A DNA stretch of 64,000 nucleotides from Ancylostoma caninum (Eukaryota > Nematoda > Chromadorea > Rhabditida > Ancylostomatidae): NCBI GenBank assembly GCA_037903475.1, contig JBAJFG010000039.1, positions 620,001 through 684,000 of the forward strand, read 5' to 3'. A model generated the notes under the pieces. It did no database searches. It was not told the DNA's origin and saw nothing but the letters and a program-made list of their open reading frames with translations. The position numbers and the translations under genes were made by a program. Below, one piece after another: positions 13,201 through 22,714 of this stretch (the first letter of the stretch is position 1; each line of letters opens with the position of its first letter).

Positions 13201-14281
13201 GTACGTTGACACATTAACCATAGGTAATCTCAATGATGCAACCTGTCAGTGAAGTCCGTCCTCTCCATTAAAAGTTGCCGATCATAGGGTCGCCGTTTAA
13301 GGCAGTTGGATTGATTACATTGGTAAGATGTAAGATCTACCCATGATACAATGAGTATAAGTTACCATTCACGGAGGTTTGAATGCCCTCAGATTACCCA
13401 TTGTAAATGTGGTAACCTATTCAAACTTACCCTTTAGCTGACGACCATCAACATATCTACTCATATGTGATGTGCTACTGCTACCCGTGGATAATCACAT
13501 CCATCGACATGAGATTACCCATGCTCTCATTGATGCTTCCGAACTAACTTGACCTTAGGCAAACGACCTCGTTAGAGACCCTGAGCAGACTCTGGTAGAG
13601 TAGGGCTCACAAGTGAACCTTAAAGGCAGTCTGCCACCTCGTTTTCGTGCCTGAGCTTTCACCAGATTCTGAATCTCCTCGACACGCTGAATCCAACGGT
13701 ACACCTAAAATGTTACAGAAAGGTCTTTAAACCCTATTTTTAAACGTTTTTCGGGACGGGATTTGTAACAGTATGTCGAGCCGAGTGGACGCGTGAAGCC
13801 GTTGATCTCGTCGATCGGACACGTCTAGACGTGTTGGCCAACGCTGCAGACGTGGCGGGCAGCCAGCACATTCACGGACCGTTCCGCCCAGGTGGTCCGT
13901 GAACTGCTCTTTAGGACCCTCCGAAAACGGAGTTTTCGTAATTTTTATGAGCTTTGACTTAAATCTTTGAAATTAGCGCGACGAGGTGGTCTAGAGTCTG
14001 TTGGTATTTTTAACCCACGAAACGAGGTGACACACTGCCTTTAAGGAATAAGGTTCACAAACGCCATCTTCTTATGAGGGGTAACCGTTGTTTGTTGGGA
14101 CCTTCTATAGTAGCGTGGGTAACTAGTGTCAAAAACAAAAAAGGTACTTGATTTCAGGATCACTGCTGAACAGTGCTTCTGTGAGGGAGATCTCTGCAAT
14201 AGCAGTCGAGAGTCGTTCAGCTATTTGTCACTTCTTATGATTCTGTCATCGTTATTAATACTTACTGCCAGAAATTATTAG
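10242..14281 (+). CDS. Ly-6/uPAR (three-finger) domain, GPI-type surface protein
   Basis: Three exons: 10242-10415, 11937-12019 and 14158-14281. Donors are GTAAGA and GTAAGC, acceptors GTTAAG and TTTCAG, and the phases (0, then 2) join into 126 codons. Residues 1-17 form a signal peptide. The mature part starts LYCYQC and holds exactly ten Cys (20, 23, 34, 43, 50, 68, 79, 92, 94, 99), ending CFCEGDLCN, the closing Cys-Asn signature of the LU fold. A hydrophobic tail (SYLSLLMILSSLLILTA) follows, as in GPI-anchored members. The ATG sits directly after TTTTCAG, typical of nematode trans-splicing. Nematodes have many such proteins, some acting as ion-channel or receptor modulators, and the partner cannot be inferred here. 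The family call is secure; the exon 2 acceptor is the weakest point. Intron 1 carries a MITE. Confidence 0.87.
10650..10919. mobile_element. 270-bp GC-rich hairpin MITE with TA target duplication
   Basis: The ends are CAGTGGACGTCAATGACGG and its near-perfect inverse, flanked by TA on both sides (10648-10649, 10920-10921). Complementarity continues at least 60 bases inward and resumes around GCTATTTCTA near the centre, so almost the whole element can fold on itself. There is no coding sequence. It sits in intron 1 of the Ly-6 gene. Confidence 0.85.
12880..12915 (+). repeat. Purine/G-rich tract
   Basis: A run of GGGTGGGAAGAGGCGGGGG type within intron 2 of the Ly-6 gene. It contains several G runs and could form a G-quadruplex on the + strand. 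Confidence 0.5.
13090..13560. repeat. GGTAATCTCA / GATTACCC repeat cluster
   Basis: Intron 2 of the Ly-6 gene holds many copies, in both orientations, of GGTAATCTCA and GATTACCCAT, often followed by ATGATGCA or CATTGATGC. The same words form short inverted-repeat elements at 18.1 and 44.9 kb, so this looks like a cluster of related MITE pieces. Confidence 0.6.
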
Positions 14282-14455
14282 AGATATGAATAGTGCTTCG
14301 TGTTTTTTTTTGTTCATTTTGTTACTAAGCCTAATGTGATATCTAAAAGGATTTCTCTAAGAGTTTGCTCGTTTCGTAACTGTGTTGTTCAACCGATGAT
14401 AAGTGATACTAAGTATTTGTTCAGAATGTCAAATGATCATTATTTTTGTGTTTGT

Positions 14456-14461
14456 AATAAA
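14456..14461 (+). terminator. Poly(A) signal AATAAA of the Ly-6 gene
   Basis: AATAAA lies 175 bases after the Ly-6 stop codon, within an AT-rich 3' region. It is the first canonical hexamer downstream. Confidence 0.6.
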
Positions 14462-14479
14462 AATTTATTTTCCCAGCAG

Positions 14480-15360
14480 TAAACTTGATTTATTGATTCT
14501 CCTGGGTGGTGCTATGAGTTCTTGCGTTTCTCTTTTAATACATCAGTTTACTCCAGTTTTAATCCACGGAAAAGAATGTCAAGTCTATAAAAGCACAGTC
14601 ATCACAAGCCTCTTCTGACCTTAAGTTTAAGCTGAAAAGGCCACCAAACTGCTCACATCACCTCAGAAGTAGGCAAGAGACGCCTCTCCTGAAGCAACTG
14701 CTCAAGAACGATCTTCCAGGTTCAGAGAGACCCTTCTGATTCCGCAGACGCCAGCCACTTTGACCTAACATCGTTGTTTCATTTCATTTCATTTCATTTC
14801 ATGTGAGAGGAAACCAACATACGATAGAACGTAACAAATCATAACATTTCCGAGCAGTATGTACTTGCAAATGTACCAAGGAAAATACAAATAACATTAA
14901 AAATGATAGAGAACCTAAAAAACGATTGAAACTATGGAACAACAACGCGGATCTAGGTATTTATCTATTAGGTTTTGAAAAGAGCTTAGTTTAGGAAGGA
15001 TCGGAACTTTTTTGCTAAGCGCTAGAAAAGCAGAACTGGCACGATTGGTGGAAAAATGGTACCTGCAACTTGTGCGAGCCCTAGGAGTCACCTCTTTACG
15101 TTTTATAATGGCCCAATAATTATTTGGTAATTGTTCTATGTAGTTGAACATCGTAATCGTTAGTTGTATAATAAACTGAGGCAACTCAACTACTTAAATC
15201 CTCTTCACAAGGGCTACTACGTCGAATCCCATGATACATAACATGCTGCGGAACTGCTCTCAGTTACAGCGTCTCGGGGCAGGATTGCGGCATTCAAAGC
15301 TGGAAAGCAGTGCCTTCAAAAACATTGGTGTTTCTCCCTAACACCACTCTTTTCAACTGA
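14480..15360. other. Intergenic stretch with a (ATTTC)5 array
   Basis: No gene was seen. The pentanucleotide ATTTC is repeated about five times at 14777-14801. Confidence 0.5.
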
Positions 15361-15384
15361 AAGAACGTTTGTCTTTACCAGACA

Positions 15385-15620
15385 AACTCTCGGAAGTTCC
15401 GCCGAAATTGTTCGGAACTTCCGCGGGTGACCCGACGGAGCTTCTGAACAGTCTCCGCGGAACTTCTGAAGCCGCCGCTTTCTCTGCGTCTCCATTTGGA
15501 GCATATGCGGAACTTGCGCGGAACTTCCGAAAAAAACGACGCGTGACGTCATATTTCCGCGGAGATTCCGAAAATCTGTCTCCAATAGTAAATCAGGCTC
15601 CGTGGAAGTTCCGAAGATTT
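15385..15620. repeat. Cluster of CGGAACTTCCG palindromes
   Basis: About seven copies of the palindrome CGGAACTTCCG or its variants (CGGAAGTTCCG, CGGAACTTCTG, CGGAGATTCCG) lie in roughly 235 bases, several embedded in CGCGG. They occur in both orientations at irregular spacing. The open frames that cross it on both strands are probably a by-product of the repeats. Confidence 0.7.
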
Positions 15621-16299
15621 ACCTGGGTTATTTCTGATATGGTTGCGCTTCTTACCATTATTATACTGAGTTGCAGTTGTTCATCTCAGGGAGGAGCAAT
15701 GTCAACAGGACTGGAAATTTGCAAAAAGAAAGGATTAGTAGAAAATCCAAACATAAAACATCCATTTCGGCGATGAATTTTTCCATGATTTGTGCTGTGT
15801 TGAAGTACTCACAGGGAAGTCTCTAAGCTTTCAATATTCCTTTGATTCAGTAAATGTAGTTCTTGTGCAAATTCTATCGTTTTCTTCTTCCCTTAGCTTC
15901 GAGAGTAGGTTAATATCGGTCAAACGGAAATGCTGAGGGGTGAATTGCCTAATGTAGAACTTCACCTTCCATGGGTAGACATTGAAATTCTATGAAAAAT
16001 TTGGAAAACTGATGAAAATGGAGTTTTAACTTTTTTAAACAGTTTCAAAGAACACTGTATAGTTCTGGTGTTCATCCTAGGGCTAAGATATACTAGAAAT
16101 TTTGTTGTGCAAAATCGTAGCGGTGCTAAAGATGCTAAATATCTTTTGAAGGCAGACCTACGGTCGGGTCCGGCAGCCACTGCAAATGGGCGCCAGCGGG
16201 CGCCGGCCGCCGCCACCCTCCGGCGCTCCGGTATTAATGAGTTATAAATCACTCGAGCTTGGGAGAAAGCGAAGAAAAATACAATTTTAGTCCATAGTA

Positions 16300-16365
16300 G
16301 ACAGGGTAGATAAGCCTAACCCTATGCTTAAGAATCGGTTTAAGGCTTAGGCTTAGGCTTCACAG
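16300..16365 (+). repeat. Telomere-type TTAGGC hairpin inside the composite element
   Basis: TAAGCCTAACCC is followed about 30 bases later by AAGGCTTAGGCTTAGGCTTC. This is two to three TTAGGC units facing an inverse unit. TTAGGC is the nematode telomere repeat. The motif recurs at the equivalent place in the other two copies (28.95 and 47.28 kb), so it belongs to the element and does not mark a chromosome end. Confidence 0.75.
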
Positions 16366-16460
16366 GAGTGGCCCCACCCAACTCCCTTTTCACCTAAATT
16401 TCTAAGATAAACTACGATAAGTGTAAGTGTAAGTAACAGTGGACACCACTTGTCCTCGTG

Positions 16461-16535
16461 CGCGCATAGCTCAGTGGGTTGAGCGAATGATCGACGTTGT
16501 GGTGGTCAGGGGATCGAATCCTGCCCTGTGCCCCC
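16461..16535 (+). repeat. tRNA-like module 1 (pol III box A/B)
   Basis: TAGCTCAGTGG matches box A and GGATCGAATCC matches box B. The D arm (GCTC..GAGC) and T arm (CAGGG..TCCTG) can pair, but the acceptor and anticodon stems do not form well. It is therefore a tRNA-derived SINE head and not a tRNA gene. Other copies are at 29085-29150, 29450-29525 and, inverted, near 47085-47160. Confidence 0.7.
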
Positions 16536-16607
16536 GTTTTGCAAATACATATAGTATGCTGCCTACGACTCTGCAGTTATCTAACAAACTCCAACATAAA
16601 AAGTAGC

Positions 16608-16682
16608 CCGGATGGCTCAGTGGTTTGAGTGGCAGATTGCAATCTGTCCCTATCGCTGGTTCCACTCCGTTGGAGATCCAGA
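16608..16682 (+). repeat. tRNA-like module 2 (Cys/Ala-like)
   Basis: TGGCTCAGTGG is box A and GGTTCCACTCC is box B. The D arm pairs, and a stem around GATTGCAATC places TGC/GCA in the anticodon loop, recalling tRNA-Ala or tRNA-Cys. The acceptor stem does not close. Other copies are at about 29218-29292 and, inverted, near 46968-47015. Confidence 0.65.
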
Positions 16683-16974
16683 GTTAAGTATCGCAGTGTT
16701 TGGGGTTCACTGCTTGGAACGTCCCCCGTGATCTCCTTCAGGTAGTCCAGGAAGGCATCCGGCAACGTTTTGCATAAATTTCGAAGATAAACTACGATGT
16801 GTAAGTGTAAATAATAGTGGAAAACTCTTTCGAAGATAAACTACGATAAGTTTAAGTGTAAGTAATAGTAATAGTGTAAGTAATAGTGAAAAACCACTTT
16901 TTCAAAGTTGACGGAAACCGGGAGAGTGTAACTCCGCCGTAAAGGACTGCTCCACGAAAGATAAATACTTCGCA

Positions 16975-17088
16975 ATGGATATGGAACAATTTATACGGAT
17001 TTCAATTATTTCTGAGGATCCCGAGTTGGATGAACTTTATTATTCAGATGGGATAACTGAAGTACTGTGTCCATCTATAGAAGAATAA
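16975..17088 (+). CDS. Small conserved ORF in the composite element (37 aa)
   Basis: An acidic 37-residue frame beginning MDMEQFIRISIISEDPELDE. The same frame, same length, occurs inverted in copy 3 (46021-45908, minus). Of the base differences there, several are silent (for example Pro-Glu, Glu-Leu and Asp codons), and three or so change residues. The length and stop are kept. I know no family for it. It may be the first exon of a lost transposase, a captured host exon, or non-coding sequence that happens to be conserved. Confidence 0.35.
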   Translation: MDMEQFIRISIISEDPELDELYYSDGITEVLCPSIEE

Positions 17089-17767
17089 CGGTCATTTTTG
17101 TATTCGCGAAGCAGTGTACTATAGCAGAAAATGGAAGAGTTGGCTTCGCTTATTGTGTATTCAGAAATCTTTCCCCATGAAAATCACAAAAATGAAAAGA
17201 CGTGAAAGCTGTGAAAATGGTCACTGCTTTATAACCTTAACATATCCACTGCCCTCTCTCTGCGATGGACTAAAATTGTATTTTTCTTCGCTTTTTCCCA
17301 AGCTCGAGTGGTTTATAGCTCATTAATACCGGGGCGCAGGAGGGTGGAGGCGGCCGGCGCCCGCCGGCGCCCATTTGCAGTGGCTACCGGACCCGACTGT
17401 ACCTTCTTCTAAGGATTGTTCCAAAATTATCTCATTCCAGAAATATGGTGCTCGTGTGCTTCTCATACCGGGGCGAGACATTTATTCAGGATCTTACGTG
17501 TGGGACATCCACGAAATACTTCAGGAGGGGGAGAACAAGTGTAAATCACTAAGTAAAAGTAAAAGTAATGAATCAATTAATGAATAATTAACCAAATTAT
17601 TACACAAGGAAGTGTAGAACTACGCATGAATGAAAACCCTAGGCGTAGAAAAGGCTCTATTTCCAACTTTTTTTTCTTGAAAAATCTCTGAAACAGCTCT
17701 TTCTAAGAGCGAGAAAATGTGCATACATTTCGTATCCTAAGAAGATTCCATGAGAATCACAGATAGT

Positions 17768-20700
17768 TCAAATCACGGTGCAGCCCTTCTTCTCTCGGAA
17801 TGGATTTTGCGCATCCGTAGTGCCACTCACGAGGGTATCGCCGGCTTTGTGCTTCTCACAATAGTCGAGCAGACTGAAATGCAAAGTATTCGAAGAGAAT
17901 AACATGGAGTAAAATGACAATGAAGATGTAAAAAAGTGGAAACAATAGGAAAGCCTCAAAATAGTAGTCACTTAATATGGTATAACCTGATTAGTCCGGA
18001 TTAACATGAACCAGATGATTATGCTGTTTTGGTTATCCTATCGGATAAGTATCCTCATGTGAGTTCTCATAAACATACAATTATTTTATTAATTGCTAAC
18101 CTAATTAAACCCACAAGAGGCCGCATGTATCATTGAGATAACCCGAGGTAAAAGTGTTGACATCGCATAAATTTACCCACAGTTAGCACGGAAGATAACA
18201 AGTTTACCCTGAACAATCTCATTGATGCATGCAGGCTTAGGATGGACTTACCGTCAGGAAAAAGGTAAACCAGTTGTTACCGTCTCTTCAACTGACGAAG
18301 GCAAACCAAGGGGGCTAAAGCTAAAGGACTTGAGGAATACAGGACGCTGTTGCAAATTTTTCGAATGTGCCGCGTCGATGAGATTCTGTGGACTAATTCG
18401 AAAATGTTTCTCTCGGGAGTTTTTCACCATCGTCAGAGCAATTTCCAGCCTCTCAACACAAGCCTCAAAGAGGAGAACCGTCAGAAAGTCAATGTTTCCG
18501 AAGAATTTTATCGTATGCTGGTATACGAAGATGTATGGTTGCAATGGATCGGCGTCATGTTTTTTTAGGTCCTTCGAAAATCCCTAGCTCCATGTAGATG
18601 AAGAATTCCAACGTGATTCTTCAGCAGAAATGAATTCGGCTCATTTGGCCAAAACAAGCATTGGATCTCTAGAGGAGGTATAACAACTCCCACGTTATCT
18701 CTGATTTGTATCCATGCTTTAATTCTGAGCCATAATTCCTGCATTTTCAGAGTCTATGACTCACTCTCATATCAGGAATACTGACTCGATGAAGAGTCTT
18801 TTCGGGCTCCTTGTGCGCGGACTGACTTCTTTCTTTATCTGCAGCTGCACCAGATGCGTCAGCCTCGCACGCCCATTCCATAAACATAGCGATGTCACTT
18901 GTAGCAAACTCTTCCAGAGGAAGTACCTTCTTTGCAGCTCATTATCATTGTCATCAATCATTGCCATTTCATTACCAATATCATTGCCATCATATTGCAT
19001 TATCATTGCCATTATCATCGTCATTACCGTTGTTGTTAGTGTTGTTAAAAGAAAGATAAAGCTTAATTACCCAAGTATGATGTATCGGCCCAGAAGTAGT
19101 CCCTCGTGGCAACCAACAACTAGGGCGAGCTCTAACCGGAATCCTGATAAGAGGCATTGCTTGGATTCCTCGACGGGCATCGGTGGCCTTCCTGCAGTCT
19201 CTCAGATAAGAGAGGATAGGGCAAACACAGCAGAACCTGTCAAGCCACACCCCCAAGAAATGGAAGGCAGACACTGCTGCAAGAGAAAGAACTGCTGCGG
19301 GTGCGGCGTGGATGTGGAGCTCCGCTCGGGACCGCTGCGTCCACCAAGCGCTGCCGCGGCAAGCGCATACCCTTTCGGGACTATTTTTGGATGAGCTGGG
19401 GATGCACCCACTTATCCAAGCCTGCAGTAGGAACATAGCCCTGCGCCCAGATTGAGCTGCGATCCTAGGTTTGAGATATGCAAACCAGCTCATCGCCCCC
19501 GAAACACAGCCTTTACGGGGCGAACGCAGCTCATGGGGCGACAGAATAAGCTTTCACCTCGCGGTGTAACTGCTGTTGAAACGGCCGATGTCCGCCGTTT
19601 CGAAATTCCTGAGCTAGATTTGAGTCTAACGAATTCCTCCGTGAGCGGATTGGCTCTATGGAGGACTGAGGAGCAAGGATGTCATGAACATAAAGCGTGC
19701 ACGGCGACAACTCGGGCAAGCCTGGTAAAACACTCGTGGGGACCGTAATCTGCTGCATACAGTTGGTTCCATGAATGCGAAGTTGGAGACTTCCATCAGA
19801 GCCAGGAAATGTCGCTTTGGAAATTTCTTTCAAACCCACTCGTTTCCACAGTTCTATACTTGTTGTGATAACAAACAGAAGGTAACTGTAACCAGAAAAA
19901 ATTCCTCAAGGCCTCATGCTTGTCAACCAGTACGGCGGCTAAAATGTGAAGGCAACTGCAAAATTGAATCAAAGAGCGTCCAAATGCCATTAACATGCAA
20001 CCCACCAGCCCATTAAATTCCTTCGCCTGACAATGTCATGGCAACGACACTCCGCTCAAATGGTCGTATGAGCATAAAAACAGCGAACGTTAAGATCCAG
20101 TGGACCGAAGTCCAAAGGCAAACCTATTAAAAATGAGCAGCGTTCCTCATTCGCGAAACCACCAAATTCAAAAAGTACTGAATGTGTAAGATTTCAGTTA
20201 AAAAATTCGAAATGAAAAAAAGCCCAATTTCTCTTCTGTGTAATTTCTTCTGCTTGTTTCTGTAAGCCGACATTAACAAATTAAAAAAAAAATCAAGAAA
20301 CCTTCCTTATTAGTGCTACGGTCACCGCCCGGCCATAAATCTGTCCATTGCGAAATCCAAAATGTGATGCTACGGCTAACTTAGCAGATCCAAAATGAAT
20401 TAGTCTCTAAATGCTGAGTGGGAGAAGTGTCTCGGCTACACCTTTGTTGGGTAGCTGGGTAGAAAAAACATGGAGTGAAGCGAGAAGGCACGGAAAAAAT
20501 GGGTTATCCTCTCCGAAATAACAGGACAATGCCAGAATTCTGCCTCAGAAGGCACTACTGACATCACCCGGCGCGCCCACGTTGACGCTGAGTAACTTCG
20601 TGTGTCGTCGAGACGTTTACCCTGGGTAATATCCATAAGGAATGCCGCCCCGGTTTTGTATAGCTCTCTATTCCAAAAACCTGAGAAAAGGGCTAGATTG

Positions 20701-21026
20701 CATTTCTATGGTGCCTGCTGCCTCATATGTATCCTTCGATTATTTATTCCTTCTGTTTCAATTTATTGTGGGTTTTTCGGTTCCGCAGGTGATTTTCTTA
20801 TTCATGTGTATGTAACAAATAAAATATGATCCTGAATTTCCAATTCACATTCTATCAATTAGACTGTCTAAGCGCATAAAGTCCAAGAAAAGTGAAAAAA
20901 TCATGTGAAGAGAAGAAAAAAAAGAAATGCTTCGGCAACTCACTCCCTAGCCACTTCGGAGACGTTCTTCCGCTGCACCTGCTTCTCACGTCGAAGCTGC
21001 TCGACGATGGTTTTCATGGAATCCAT
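17768..21026 (-). CDS. gpc-1: Heterotrimeric G-protein gamma subunit (GPC-1-like)
   Basis: Two exons on the minus strand: 21026-20944 (83 nt, donor GTGAGT) and 17873-17768 (106 nt, acceptor TTTCAG). The phase-2 join gives 62 residues. The N-terminal helix MDSMKTIVEQLRREKQVQRK pairs with G-beta in this family. The second exon reads DLLDYCEKHKAGDTLVSG, then NPFREKKGC, the hallmark gamma motif, ending in the CaaX-like box CTVI for prenylation and membrane attachment. In C. elegans GPC-1 is a sensory-neuron gamma subunit. An in-frame stop 18 bases upstream fixes the start, and a CAG one base before the ATG suggests trans-splicing. The 3070-bp intron holds a MITE, an ATCATTGCC minisatellite and a GC-rich repeat island. 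Length, exon phase and motifs all match the family. Confidence 0.95.
18123..18234. mobile_element. ~110-bp MITE of the GATTACC family
   Basis: GCATGTATCATTGAGATAACC on the left is inverted on the right (CAATCTCATTGATGCATGC), with GGTAAA/TTTACC just inside both ends. The same arrangement occurs at 44.87 kb. It lies in the gpc-1 intron. Confidence 0.65.
18945..19034 (+). repeat. ATCATTGCC minisatellite
   Basis: About nine imperfect copies of ATCATTGCC/ATCATTGTC in the gpc-1 intron. The open frames through it (Ile-Ile-Ala runs) are repeat artefacts. Confidence 0.8.
19055..19760. repeat. GC-rich island, probably a decayed repeat element
   Basis: Base composition changes abruptly at 19055. The island starts with a 14-base match to the core of nematode SL1 (TTAATTACCCAAGT), and long frames are open on both strands (up to 167 codons on the minus strand) without recognisable domains. 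It sits inside the gpc-1 intron, so neither strand's frame is likely to be a host gene. A retroelement 5' region is my best guess. Confidence 0.4.
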
Positions 21027-21271
21027 CCTGGAACGTGGTCGCTAGAACGAATGCGGGCGATAGGCGCATGAACATGCGAGCCGGTAACGACGGCAACAAT
21101 TAACTCGTTCAATCCTCATGGCAATTATCGGTTACGGTATTTTTTTTTGGAAAGCGCTTTTGAATAAGGCCAAAATTAAAGAAAGTACAGTAGTAGTAAG
21201 TGATCAACTAACTACTAATGAGTATGTACACAGTAGTACTTTCTGAGGACAAATAAGAGGAGAGTTAGGTA

Positions 21272-22162
21272 TTGGGTTGGGGAATAAGTTCGTTCGGTTT
21301 TTTTCGACATGTTTTTTCACGGTGATATGAACTTGGCCTGATGAGCCATCACAGCTCATTTTGTAGCATTTCATCTGCTCTTTGCAGCCGTTACAACCTC
21401 CCTTCTCAATTCTCGCTTTACCTTATTTTCCACCGCATGGAACGTGACTCCCCAAGTCGATAAAATTGAACCTCCCCGCAACCGAGTACTGTTCCACTTC
21501 AATCCTGGATCAAATGTGGCTGAATTGTCTAGGGATACTAATGATGTTTGTAGAGGAACCTTTACTACTGAAAGGACAGCGTAGAAGTGGTAAACCCACT
21601 TTAGACAGGGCAATTTTGGCCTGAAAGTTGTTTTTCTTTCTGGATGCCCATTTTGCGGGAAATAAAGACAATCATCTGCTAAGGTTGTTTTAGATGTAAG
21701 GAATAATCACTACTGACGCTAACTCTCAACGATTTGTAAGTTTAGCAAACACATCCCGTGCACAACCCCAAAATGCTCGAAATGAGGTGACCGTCCGCAT
21801 TGGGTATGCTCGATCTCTCCACGTAAATTTCACTGAAATCATTAGCAAAAAAACTCGATAGTAGGGGATTTTAACTACTACCGATTCTAAAAGTCTAGTG
21901 CAGTCATACACAGCTTATTTTATACAGTTTCCTACTCATTTCATAAAGTCCACCCGAGAGTTGCAGTTGCGGACTGGAAATTTAGTCGTCTCAAACAATG
22001 CAATTTTTCGTGGACATAGAGATTACGAGCTGCCCTGTCTCTAGCAGCATAAATAGAAGAGTGAAGGAGCTACGCAACCCCTTCAGTGTGGTTTACAATA
22101 TTCATCGAAAGTGGTGGTTTCTATGCCCATGAAAAACCGAACGAACTTATTCCCCAACCCAA
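21272..22162 (+). mobile_element. Mariner-type element, internally deleted (891 bp)
   Basis: Inverted termini TTGGGTTGGGGAATAAGTTC (left) and its inverse (right), at least 31 bases identical, flanked by TA at 21270-21271 and 22163-22164. On the + strand near 21480-21600 a broken frame reads FNPGSNVAELSRDTNDV and FTTERTA, like the helix-turn-helix part of mariner transposases. In-frame stops interrupt it. The catalytic DDD region is missing, so the element is non-autonomous. Hookworms are known to carry mariner elements of about 1.3 kb, so roughly 400 bp has been lost. Confidence 0.88.
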
Positions 22163-22326
22163 TATTTCCACTTGCAAAAAAAAAACGGAAAAGATAATTT
22201 ACTTGCCAGAAGCCCGTCGAGCAAAGAACAAATAGAAAATTTTGGTAGAAAACTCCGAAAATGTTCCTTCCGGAAGTTCTATGGTTCAAATTGAGAATGG
22301 TGAAATGCTTTCTGACTCGATTCAGA

Positions 22327-22360
22327 ATTTATTTATTTATTTATTTATTTATTTATTTGA
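22327..22360 (+). repeat. (ATTT)n microsatellite
   Basis: About eight copies of ATTT immediately downstream of the mariner element. Confidence 0.9.
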
Positions 22361-22714
22361 ATGCACTCAGTGGTGCGCCTTCACAACAAAAAACAGTGAA
22401 CATGAAAAAGTAACGAAAGTTATATGCGAAAGAATTAAAACAGTGAAGTACTCAAGAACCATAAAAGAAATTAAAAAAGTAACTAAACGAACAGAGAACA
22501 TGAGAATGCAATAGCAATTTTAAAATCAATTACTTCTGAGCATGGCATCTGACTTGATCATTTTCATTTTATTCATCCTCGTTGAATAATTAATTACTGT
22601 CTGTTAGTGGTTGTACTACGGTACAGAAGAGCGCAAGGACCTAGAAAGACACGAATGTCCATAAGTTTACTGCTAGTGCTAATAAAACAGTGAAGGTGCC
22701 GAAAGAGTAGTATA

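Larger units (their letters stand above)
16161..17399 (+). mobile_element. Complete composite TIR element with tRNA-like modules (copy 1)
   Basis: 1239 bp flanked by TA (16159-16160 and 17400-17401). The arms of about 135 bp are inverted repeats starting C(A/G)GTCGGGTCCGG and containing the GC-rich core GCAAATGGGCGCC, CGGTATTAATGAG and CACTCGAGCTTGGG. Reading inward from the left: arm, TTAGGC-containing hairpin (about 16300-16365), first tRNA-like module (16461-16535), second tRNA-like module (16608-16682), short repeats of AAGTGTAAGTAATAGTG, a 37-codon ORF (16975-17088), right arm. Terminus-first-base C and TA duplication fit Tc1/mariner-type transposition. The pol III-like modules suggest SINE sequence captured by, or fused to, the element. 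No transposase was recognised, so it is probably mobilised in trans. Confidence 0.85.

Noticed and set aside
16300..16365. A true telomere or chromosome end
   Set aside because: Only two to three TTAGGC units, facing an inverse unit, and repeated at the same place in every copy of the mobile element.
16461..16535. A functional tRNA gene
   Set aside because: Box A and B are present but the acceptor stem does not pair and the same sequence recurs inside a repeat family, so it is a SINE-type tRNA relic.
18756..19493. Long overlapping frames on both strands (212 codons +, 167 codons -)
   Set aside because: They lie in the gpc-1 intron across a minisatellite and a GC-rich island; no domain, start or splice support on either strand.
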